Below, one piece after another: positions 35,474-42,395 of a DNA stretch of 64,000 nucleotides. The notes below the pieces were generated by a model, which did no database searches, had not been told where the DNA came from, and worked only from the letters and a program-made list of their open reading frames with translations. Positions within the stretch are counted from its first letter, which is position 1. Every line of letters starts with the position of its first letter. This DNA is from Cyclobacterium sp. SYSU L10401 (GTDB lineage: Bacteria > Bacteroidota > Bacteroidia > Cytophagales > Cyclobacteriaceae). Location: assembly GCF_010993705.1 (NCBI RefSeq), contig NZ_WOFO01000005.1, forward strand, positions 124,001 to 188,000, written 5' to 3'. The position numbers were made by a program, and so were the translations under genes.

Positions 35474-35833
35474 ATGGAGAGCCATTCTTTAATCCTCAGT
35501 TGCAATCATAAAATCCTTAAAATTGGCCTTGATATGGTCACCCATATTGTGGTAAACGATTATCTGCTCACCGTCTTTTGTCTGGATGGAAGCAGCCATT
35601 CCTGCTGCTCCTCGTTAAAAAAGGTAGAAAAAAAATTGCCGGAGACATTTTTCAAAATAAACCGGAACTGCCTGGCCAATGTTAATTTAATCCAGTCAAT
35701 TCCGCCAAAGGAAAGGGAAATAGTAATGGAAAACAATGTACGACTGAAGGTAGCCAAATCCAAATGGGCTACGCTAAAGAAAGAATTTCGTCAACCTGAT
35801 TCCCCAGACAATGGCATCAGGGATACGCATTAA
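35474..35833 (+). CDS. Stand-alone LytTR DNA-binding regulator
   Basis: A 119-residue protein that is almost only a LytTR domain: residues about 20-110 with VNDYLLTVFCLDGSSHSCCSSLKKVEKKLPETFFKINRNCLANVNLIQSI in pieces, then VRLKVAKSKWATLKKEF. The KINRNCLANVNLI segment is the conserved recognition part. It has no response-regulator receiver domain, so its control must come by another route, such as a partner protein or its own level. LytTR proteins bind 9-bp direct repeats spaced about 12 bases, the same arrangement seen in the three leader repeats. A truncated second copy lies at 44262-44436. It is the best candidate regulator of the peptide locus. Confidence 0.88.
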   Translation: MESHSLILSCNHKILKIGLDMVTHIVVNDYLLTVFCLDGSSHSCCSSLKKVEKKLPETFFKINRNCLANVNLIQSIPPKEREIVMENNVRLKVAKSKWATLKKEFRQPDSPDNGIRDTH

Positions 35834-36085
35834 TCTAATTTCGTGCTTATTTGAGGGTCTATCAGAAAAAATATGTTTACGTAAAGCCTCCATGCTCAAA
35901 CGTCTAGCAGCAATAATTAGGGTTGTGTATATCATTTAATTAGAATAACCGAAGTGGAAATTTTATTTCTGGAGGGGTTAAGGGAGGAGGTATAGTTAAG
36001 CGTAACGATCTTGAATTTCATCGCTATACCCGGTTTAATTTCTTTTATCTGCCTTTATGGGGAAAGGCTTTTATAAAAAATACTA

Positions 36086-37510
36086 ATGAGAAGAATTGCT
36101 AATGCCTTACCACTGGTATCCGTTATTATGCCCTGCAACAATGCATCAAGTTTCATAGCAGAGGCAGTGGAAAGTATCCTGTTACAGGATTTCAAAGACA
36201 TTGAGTTGCTGATTATCGACTACGGGGCCAATGATAAGGCTACCAATCTGATCCTATCACTTGATGATACCCGCATCCGGTATTTCGAATTTGATACCAA
36301 ACGGGGAAACTGTGCGGCCAGAAATTTTGGGATAGCTCATGCATTTGGAAAATATATTGCCTTTACGGATGCCGACGATCTTTCCCTGCCTGATCGCCTG
36401 TCTACACAATATAGTATGCTGGAAAATCATCCCGACACCTTTTGCATTGGCTCCTCCTATGAAATCATCGATGCAGCAGGCAGAAATATGGGTTTAGTAA
36501 ATAAGCCGCCAGACCATGAAAAAATAAAGGTCTTGTTGTTTGCCGACAAAAACACCCGCCAGCCAGCCATGATGATCAGAAATACCCTGTGTCAGGATTT
36601 TGGATTTCGATTTGACGAATCCTTTTCCTATGCTGGAGATTATGATTTTGTGGTAAGGGTTGCACAAAAATTTAAAGTTCAAAACATTTCCAAGCCGCTC
36701 GTAAGATCCCGGATATATCCGGAACAGGCTTTTACCGAAAAAAGAGAAATGGAGGAGGAGACGGCCAATCGGGTTAGGAGACGGCAACTGGAAACCCTCG
36801 GTGTGGATTTTACCGAGGAGGATTTTCACCTTCATTTAAAGTTGATCCATCACCGGTATTTGGAGGATCTTGAGTTGGATCAGGTGGAGACATGGCTAAA
36901 CCGGCTCCTTACTGGGAACCATCAAAAAATGATTTACGACAATGACTTCTTTTATTCGATTTGTGAAAATTTGGCAGCCACTGCCATTCGCCACAACCGG
37001 CTGGGGGGATGGTCCATTGAAAAAAAAATGCTTACCTGCATTAATGAAATCCTGGTTCCCGGGTCCAAATTGCTTGAGTTCGGTACAGGAAAGGGAACCG
37101 AAGCCTTGCTACGAAATTATCAGGTGACCAGCATTGAGCACGATACCCGGTATTGTATTTCATTATCGCAGGAGCATGAATGTATGCTGGCCCCTATAGA
37201 AGGGGAATGGTATTCGCCAGAAGAAGTCAAATCTGTTTTATCCCGTATAAATTTTGATCTGATTTTGGTCGACGGGCCTCCCGGGACATTAAGGCAAGGG
37301 ATTTTAAATCACCTGGAATTATTTAAAGGTATAAAAAGTGTATTTGTCTTTGATGATATGGATCGAGAACTTGACCGGAAAACAATGATTACTTTTTGCA
37401 GGGAGCTTTGCCTTACCTACAAAATTATACAGGGGGACAGGAAGCAATTTGCTGTCTGCCGGCAATATCCGGATGACCCATCAAATGTAGACCGAATACC
37501 CTTTAAATAA
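36086..37510 (+). CDS. Family 2 glycosyltransferase fused to a methyltransferase-like domain
   Basis: A 474-residue protein. Residues about 8-230 are a GT2 domain: LVSVIMPCNNASSFIAEAVESIL, RGNCAARNFGIAHAFGKYIAFTDADDLSLPDRL with the Asp-Ala-Asp-Asp metal site, and FSYAGDYDFVVRVAQ. Residues about 320-465 have a Rossmann methyltransferase-type start (PGSKLLEFGTGKGTEALL) and LILVDGPPG later, like class I SAM-binding proteins, although a methyl acceptor site cannot be identified. The two domains in one chain suggest sequential sugar transfer and modification. It lies 250 bases after the LytTR gene and just before leader repeat C, so it belongs to the peptide locus by position. Confidence 0.82.
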   Translation: MRRIANALPLVSVIMPCNNASSFIAEAVESILLQDFKDIELLIIDYGANDKATNLILSLDDTRIRYFEFDTKRGNCAARNFGIAHAFGKYIAFTDADDLSLPDRLSTQYSMLENHPDTFCIGSSYEIIDAAGRNMGLVNKPPDHEKIKVLLFADKNTRQPAMMIRNTLCQDFGFRFDESFSYAGDYDFVVRVAQKFKVQNISKPLVRSRIYPEQAFTEKREMEEETANRVRRRQLETLGVDFTEEDFHLHLKLIHHRYLEDLELDQVETWLNRLLTGNHQKMIYDNDFFYSICENLAATAIRHNRLGGWSIEKKMLTCINEILVPGSKLLEFGTGKGTEALLRNYQVTSIEHDTRYCISLSQEHECMLAPIEGEWYSPEEVKSVLSRINFDLILVDGPPGTLRQGILNHLELFKGIKSVFVFDDMDRELDRKTMITFCRELCLTYKIIQGDRKQFAVCRQYPDDPSNVDRIPFK

Positions 37511-37810
37511 TGATTTTGAAAAGCTAGTTTCCTTTCAACTAACAACCCGATGCCATTTCAATTGTACCTGAGAAATTCCAAAAAAAGTAATGACGAAGGA
37601 ATGTACTATTGCTGCAGGTATCCATACCAGCACATCACGCCTTATAAGGCTGAGCCTGTTGAAGCCCGACTCCGCTGCCTTCGACTCCGCTCAGGCACCG
37701 CAGCCCCAAATCTCCGCGTCAACAAATCAACACAACCTCAAACCATCAACTTTATTCTTTTCGTCATCTAAACTACAACTGGCTCAATCCCTATACATTA
37801 CAGCACCAAT

Positions 37811-38055
37811 CATTTCCTTCAGGGGATAAAACTGCCCGTTCACGGGAAAAATAGGTCAGTTCACGAGAAATACTATTATTCACTTATATTTTTTGATTTT
37901 TTCCATTAGATTGGGAAGTAATAAGAGCAAAAACATATATAGATTCCTACTTTTCTGGTAATCTACCTACTATTAAACTGTTTGAACCGCATGAATAATT
38001 GTTTCCGCAGCTCCGGTAAGATCCTAAAATTGTTGAAAAATTGCTTTATCAAAGA
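37811..38055 (+). repeat. Leader repeat C
   Basis: Third copy of the leader repeat, starting CATTTCCTTCAGGGG. CCCGTTCACGGG begins at 37835 and TCAGTTCAC follows after a 12-base gap. The ATG at 37991 is again exactly 156 bases after CCCGTT. The gene behind it is a deletion remnant with a junction different from that of copy A, and peptide gene 4 follows. Confidence 0.85.
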
Positions 38056-38062
38056 AATTTAA
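37991..38062 (+). pseudogene. Deletion scar of the C39-like/VKOR/thioredoxin gene (copy C)
   Basis: Only a 23-codon frame remains (MNNCFRSSGKILKLLKNCFI then KEI and stop). The start matches the intact gene. After TTTATCAAAG the sequence resumes near its 3' end (compare GACATCAAGGAAATAAATG) and then the peptide leader region with TTCTATCGCGATGAATGG. The junction is not the one seen in copy A, so the two deletions look independent. Confidence 0.75.
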
Positions 38063-38128
38063 TCATAAAAGACCTAAAAAGATAATCACAAATTAGGTGG
38101 TAAATACAGGCATTCTATCGCGATGAAT

Positions 38129-38162
38129 GGACATAGTTCCTGATGTCCTAAATAGTCAGGAA
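38129..38162 (+). promoter_or_regulatory. Alternating hairpin upstream of peptide gene 4
   Basis: TTCCTGA (38137-38143) pairs with TCAGGAA (38156-38162) around TGTCCTAAATAG. Compared with peptide 1, both strands have changed (CCCGG to CCTGA, CCGGG to TCAGG) so that pairing is kept. TCC can also pair with GGA at 38129-38131. It ends 24-27 bases before the start codon. Confidence 0.65.
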
Positions 38163-38185
38163 ATTTATTAAATGTCAATTTCAAA

Positions 38186-38428
38186 ATGATGAAAAAGGTA
38201 AATTTAAAAAAACTAAAACTCACATCAGAAGATGTACTTCAAAAGGACAAACTATCAAAGGTATATGGCGGAATGGTAGGCCAGGGGACTTTTGAATGTT
38301 ATTGCGGATTCGTAGGAGGTTGCGGGGAAGATTCCCCATTCACAGTAAATGCAGCTAATTTAACAGAGGCATTATGGGCAGCAGGATTGGTTTGTCAGGG
38401 TTCTGGTGCAACTTGTCAAGGGCTTTAG
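38186..38428 (+). CDS. Precursor peptide 4, double-glycine leader, divergent core
   Basis: An 80-residue product (ATG at 38186, or 38189 one codon on). The leader MMKKVNLKKLKLTSEDVLQK then DKLSKVYGG is related to the other three but diverged. The core MVGQGTFECYCGFVGGCGED holds three of its five Cys, and the tail is hydrophobic and Ala-rich with two more Cys. The five Cys would leave one unpaired unless a dimer or another modification is made. It follows the deletion scar of leader repeat C. A hairpin at 38434-38457 separates it from the propeller gene at 38490. Confidence 0.82.
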   Translation: MMKKVNLKKLKLTSEDVLQKDKLSKVYGGMVGQGTFECYCGFVGGCGEDSPFTVNAANLTEALWAAGLVCQGSGATCQGL

Positions 38429-38433
38429 TAGAT

Positions 38434-38457
38434 TTAGGGGGGCATATGCTCCCCTAA
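38434..38457 (+). terminator. Hairpin after peptide gene 4
   Basis: TTAGGGG and CCCCTAA enclose GGCATATGCT, itself partly palindromic, followed by TTTCTGAATTTT. It is a likely weak terminator between the peptide gene and the propeller gene, as after peptides 1 and 3. Confidence 0.6.
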
Positions 38458-38489
38458 TTTCTGAATTTTAGGATTTAATCAGCTTTAAT

Positions 38490-39485
38490 ATGCACCTATT
38501 ATTAATGATATTGATGATTGTCTCAGCCATGCTGGTCAGTGATCATGATATTTTCGTTGAACACAAATACGAAAACCAGATCAACGCATCCACTATTGCG
38601 GATGCGGTTGATCTTGTTGATTTGAACCGAAATTACCACAACATTTCCCGTCTTGTCATTGGAGACAAATACCTGATAGTCAGTCCAGGGGAAGAAGACC
38701 TAAAAGGTTTTTCCAATTCGGTAGCCCTGTTCAGCAAAGACGGTACCTTTATGGAAGAGCTTTACAGAGGCAAAAATATTATCCAAAGTCTAGCCTACGA
38801 TAAAACGAGTGAACATCTTTATATCGCCCATAATGACAAGATCGTGGTTTATGACGTCCGCCATCGCAACCAAAAAGCACAGTTTGAGGTGAAAAACAGT
38901 TTGTCCAACATCGCCTTTTTCTCCGGCAGGATCTACGCCGGAACAGTAAAATTTGAGTCCGGTAAAAAGACCTATCTCATTGAGGCTTTCGACAGCAAGG
39001 ACTATAAATCCGTTAAAACCGCTATTGAAATGGTCTATGATACAGAGAAAGCCCATCCTGCCGTAAAAATCGTATCCAGGCGCAACTCCTTTAGCAGTGG
39101 AAACGGCTCCCTCTATGTGTCCTTTGGTGAAGCCAACGACATTTACTCTTCTAAGAATGAATTTATACGTCCGGTTGCCCGACTCAAGAACTTATACCAG
39201 TCCAATGATGGGGAACACGATATCTTTTTGTCCGGTAACCAAGGAATAATAGGAAAGTTTGCGACTACTTCATTCAGACATCGGGGTAATAAATATCTCC
39301 TGTTCTATGATTTAAAAAACCGCAAACAATATTTAAGTGAATCTAGCAACAAATCAGGCCTCTACGACGACTTTAATCATTCCGGCTATTATATCCCAAA
39401 ATTTACCAACCTCAACCCATACATGTATGCCTATACCAACAAGGATGAAAAAACTTCTATTGTCCTATTTAAGGTTAAGTCTTAG
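38490..39485 (+). CDS. Beta-propeller-like exported protein next to peptide 4
   Basis: A 331-residue product with a hydrophobic N-terminus (MHLLLMILMIVSAMLVS) that may be a signal peptide, without a lipobox Cys. The body has propeller-like strands (GDKYLIVSPGEEDLKGF, SVALFSKDGTFMEELYRG, DKIVVYDVRHRNQKAQFEV) and ends KDEKTSIVLFKVKS. It begins 62 bases after peptide gene 4, and its last 41 bases overlap the start of the next lipoprotein gene in another frame. Such an overlap suggests coupled translation of the two propeller proteins. No catalytic motif is visible. Confidence 0.65.
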   Translation: MHLLLMILMIVSAMLVSDHDIFVEHKYENQINASTIADAVDLVDLNRNYHNISRLVIGDKYLIVSPGEEDLKGFSNSVALFSKDGTFMEELYRGKNIIQSLAYDKTSEHLYIAHNDKIVVYDVRHRNQKAQFEVKNSLSNIAFFSGRIYAGTVKFESGKKTYLIEAFDSKDYKSVKTAIEMVYDTEKAHPAVKIVSRRNSFSSGNGSLYVSFGEANDIYSSKNEFIRPVARLKNLYQSNDGEHDIFLSGNQGIIGKFATTSFRHRGNKYLLFYDLKNRKQYLSESSNKSGLYDDFNHSGYYIPKFTNLNPYMYAYTNKDEKTSIVLFKVKS

Positions 39486-40521
39486 TTTTTTTATCTTTCT
39501 CATCCTTGGCTGCTCGCAAGGTGACAAACATGACTTAATGGCCATTGAAGTTCCGAAAGCCAGCGATGACCCCATTAGGTTGGAAGATATAGCTGAGTCA
39601 ATTCAGCTTGTTCAACTTGAGACAAAGGAAGGTTCTTTGCTAAATATGATTCAAGAGGTGAAGCTCTACGATGAAAAGCTGTATGTGGTCGATCTGGCGG
39701 GTCAGATCCTGGTTTTTGATATTGAAGGAAATTTTTTGCAAATGCTAGGAAAGAACGGGAACGGACCCGGAGAATACACCTACATTTCGTCTCTGGCGAT
39801 AGACGAATCTTCCAATTTGATTTATATTGCATCTGGCCAAAAACTCCTGGCTTACTCCACGGAAAACGAGCTCGTAGCAGAGGGCAAGTTACCACTTTTT
39901 ATTAATTACCTTAACACTCATAATGGAAAATTATTCGCCCTTGCTCAACTTAATGGGATCGAAACGGAGCAGGGGTATATAAACCAGACTACCTTGTTGG
40001 AGATATCCAACTCTCTGGAAGTAGCGGACAGTATTCCGGTTCGCCGGTTGATTCTTAAGGAACAAATTGCAGCAACCTACCCCTATAAACATTTTATCTC
40101 CAAGGTGGACAGCGACCTTTACCTTTATAGCCCTGTACTAACCAATGAAACCATCCTTCGGGATACCCTCTATCGACTTGAGGGAAAGACCTTGACTCCT
40201 TTCGCTAAGCTTAATTTTGAACAGAACCATCTCAATGAGAAAAATCAAAAAATAATTTGGATCAAGAATATGGTCAATTCCCGGTCCTATCTTATGTGTG
40301 AATACGATTCAGACGGGGACAAATGGATGTTTTTGTTTGATAAGGGTAAGTCAATCGGTTACAATTTAAAGGGGGGACTATTGGATGGGCGGGATGATCC
40401 CGTCATTCTTAGGCCACTGGACCCAGCTCATGACATATTCTATTTTATCAAAACCGCAAAATATTCAGCCGATAATACGGAGGAATTGAATCCTGTCATT
40501 GGCATTGTAAGTTTAAAGTAA
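39445..40521 (+). CDS. 6-bladed beta-propeller lipoprotein, second gene after peptide 4
   Basis: From ATG 39445 the product has 358 residues and the lipoprotein signal MKKLLLSYLRLSLSFFIFLI followed by LGC. Typical blade motifs are YVVDLAGQILVFDIEGNFLQMLGKNGNGPGEYTYI in pieces, with the NGPGEY signature of this family, and IYIASGQKLLAYS. The start is preceded by AAGG and lies inside the end of the previous gene (41-base overlap); the frame is open back to 39337, but only the chosen start gives a lipoprotein signal. It closes the third peptide-propeller unit. A C-terminal fragment of a related protein follows at 40571-40690. Confidence 0.78.
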   Translation: MKKLLLSYLRLSLSFFIFLILGCSQGDKHDLMAIEVPKASDDPIRLEDIAESIQLVQLETKEGSLLNMIQEVKLYDEKLYVVDLAGQILVFDIEGNFLQMLGKNGNGPGEYTYISSLAIDESSNLIYIASGQKLLAYSTENELVAEGKLPLFINYLNTHNGKLFALAQLNGIETEQGYINQTTLLEISNSLEVADSIPVRRLILKEQIAATYPYKHFISKVDSDLYLYSPVLTNETILRDTLYRLEGKTLTPFAKLNFEQNHLNEKNQKIIWIKNMVNSRSYLMCEYDSDGDKWMFLFDKGKSIGYNLKGGLLDGRDDPVILRPLDPAHDIFYFIKTAKYSADNTEELNPVIGIVSLK

Positions 40522-40570
40522 AGACTGGCGGAGAAACGATAATCTACGATACGTAGGATTAATAAAATAC

Positions 40571-40690
40571 TGTACCAATACCTTCTATTTTAAAACAGCC
40601 GAGTATTCAGGTGGAGATATAGGAGGGCCAAATCCTACAATTGATTTTGCTGAATTTAAATTGCAATTTCTTGTACAACCTGAAATTTAA
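40571..40690 (+). pseudogene. C-terminal remnant of a propeller lipoprotein gene
   Basis: A 39-codon frame ending in TAA reads NTFYFKTAEYSGGDIGGPNP and TIDFAEFKLQFL. It resembles the end of the preceding lipoprotein (DIFYFIKTAKYSADNTEELNP, PVIGIVSL). No start or 5' part is present. It looks like the tail of a lost paralogue. Confidence 0.6.
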
Positions 40691-40711
40691 TTATTTAGGT
40701 TATTAATTAAA

Positions 40712-40969
40712 ATTTCTTCGAATCTCACCTTCCGCTTCTACAAACAACCCGATGCCAAAGACTGTGGCCCCACCTGCCTGCGCATCATTGCCAAGTACTA
40801 CGGCAAACTGATCTCCCTGCAGGAAATACGGGAATATTCGGAAACCACCCGCTCCGGAAGCAACCTGCTTAAGCTAAGCGAGGCAGCGGAATCCATCGGA
40901 TTTAAAACCATAGGGGCCAGGCCTGGTATTAAATATTTAATTAACAAATTTGTGTTATATTTGATATAG
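40712..40969 (+). pseudogene. Truncated second copy of the exporter gene (C39 peptidase part only)
   Basis: About 200 bases match the beginning of the exporter gene at 27019 nearly base for base, including FYKQPDAKDCGPTCLRIIAK and the codons up to KTIGA. Similarity then stops abruptly at about 40923 and the frame ends in TAG at 40967-40969. The TTG start codon of the intact gene is TCG here. It is a broken duplicate and marks an old second exporter module after peptide unit 4. Confidence 0.9.
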
Positions 40970-41126
40970 GGCGTACTGCAGGACCAAAAAATTAGGAAGC
41001 CCTGGTTTCAAACCCGAAAATAATTTAATGGAGAGATTTTAATCACAAAAAATTAATTTTCTATGATTCTGGCGTCAATCAGACTTGCAAGCGGGAAAAT
41101 TCAATTGAAAACATGCATTCGCTAAG

Positions 41127-42395
41127 ATGAAAATTTTATCCCTGTCCATTTTTTTTGCCTGCCTTTATGGAATCGTGTATCCCCAATCCAATTCACCAAC
41201 CGGACAATTGAGTGGCAGCGTACTAGATGAAGGAAACAATCCTTTGGACCATGTCTACTTTTTCTTAAAAAATTATCCGGAATTTAATGGAGTTTCCAAT
41301 TCTTCCGGGCACTTCTCCCTTCGATTTCCTAAGGTACTAAAGGAAGATACCCTGGTGGTGAACCGCCTCGGATACCATCACATACAAGTTCCCCTGGCCC
41401 GGTTAAAATCAACCGGAAACAGCATCAAATTAGCGCAAGCAGTCATTGCCCTGGAAGAAGTCATCGTAAAGCCTGAAGATAGCTCCCTGGAAGAAATGAT
41501 TTCCAAAGCCATCGACAGTATTCCCCAAAATTATCCCAATAAACGCCACCAACTAACCGGTCTTTACCGCAAAGTTTCCACCAATTATGATGACTTTACC
41601 CATTTGGTGGAAGCTGTTGTAACGGTGGAAGACCTGGGATATGAAAAAGATGTACAGAGCGCTAAAATAAAAGTGGAATCTCTGAGACAGAGCGATGAAC
41701 ATGCCGAAGTTGACCCCTATATCTCAGCCATGAAAGCAAAGGTTAGAAATCAGATCGAATCCATGGGTGAACCTCTAGGGCCTTTGAATCCAATCATCGG
41801 GACTTATCCCTCCAACTACATCAGAACAGCCTATGTTCCTGAAAGCCACTTTAGCAGGGACGGATACCGGTTTATGGGGATCCCTGAACTGCCCGTTTAT
41901 CATCAATTTCTGGGCATGGAGTTTATCGGCAGGGATACCATCTACCACATAGCCTTTGGCTCAGATGATCCCCCTGATGGCAGGAATTTCCTAAAAATAA
42001 ATGGCCGAAACCATGCAATTGTCGAATACCAACTGGGCTATAGAAGTGGGGAGCACCAGGTCTATGTAAAGTTCAGGGAAGTGGGTGGCCGCTACTATCC
42101 GGAAATCATCCGGCTGAAGTCACTTAGGCTGATCAACCGGGATGTAGGTGTTCACCAGATGGATATCCATACTCTTTGGTTTGATAAGGTGAACACAGAT
42201 CATTTAAAAAAAATCAGGCCCAGAGAGCTGCTCAAAAGAGAGCAGGAAATTGAACCAAACGAATTCCCCTTGGATGAAGGATTTTGGAAAGATAACGAAT
42301 TCCTGAAGAACCACCCATTGGATAGCGCAATCATCAACAGCCTGGAAAGAAATGGAAAGCTGTTGGAACAATTTGAACGAAATGCGAAGGATTAA
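41127..42395 (+). CDS. Secreted protein with carboxypeptidase-regulatory-like domain
   Basis: A 422-residue exported protein with signal peptide MKILSLSIFFACLYGIVYPQ. Residues about 28-110 form a CarboxypepD_reg-like beta-sandwich (GQLSGSVLDEGNNPLDHVYF, FNGVSNSSGHFSLRFP, EDTLVVNRLGYH), as found at the start of many Bacteroidota outer-membrane proteins. The rest is beta- and charge-rich with no barrel signature. The final 14 bases overlap the start of the TlpA-like gene, so the two are coupled. It may be a surface or periplasmic partner of that thioredoxin lipoprotein. The specific function is unknown. Confidence 0.8.
   Translation: MKILSLSIFFACLYGIVYPQSNSPTGQLSGSVLDEGNNPLDHVYFFLKNYPEFNGVSNSSGHFSLRFPKVLKEDTLVVNRLGYHHIQVPLARLKSTGNSIKLAQAVIALEEVIVKPEDSSLEEMISKAIDSIPQNYPNKRHQLTGLYRKVSTNYDDFTHLVEAVVTVEDLGYEKDVQSAKIKVESLRQSDEHAEVDPYISAMKAKVRNQIESMGEPLGPLNPIIGTYPSNYIRTAYVPESHFSRDGYRFMGIPELPVYHQFLGMEFIGRDTIYHIAFGSDDPPDGRNFLKINGRNHAIVEYQLGYRSGEHQVYVKFREVGGRYYPEIIRLKSLRLINRDVGVHQMDIHTLWFDKVNTDHLKKIRPRELLKREQEIEPNEFPLDEGFWKDNEFLKNHPLDSAIINSLERNGKLLEQFERNAKD

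Noticed and set aside
37530-37560. The bases ACAACCCGATGCCA, also found at the exporter start
   Set aside because: The match is short and the surrounding bases differ, so it is too weak to call a third exporter remnant.
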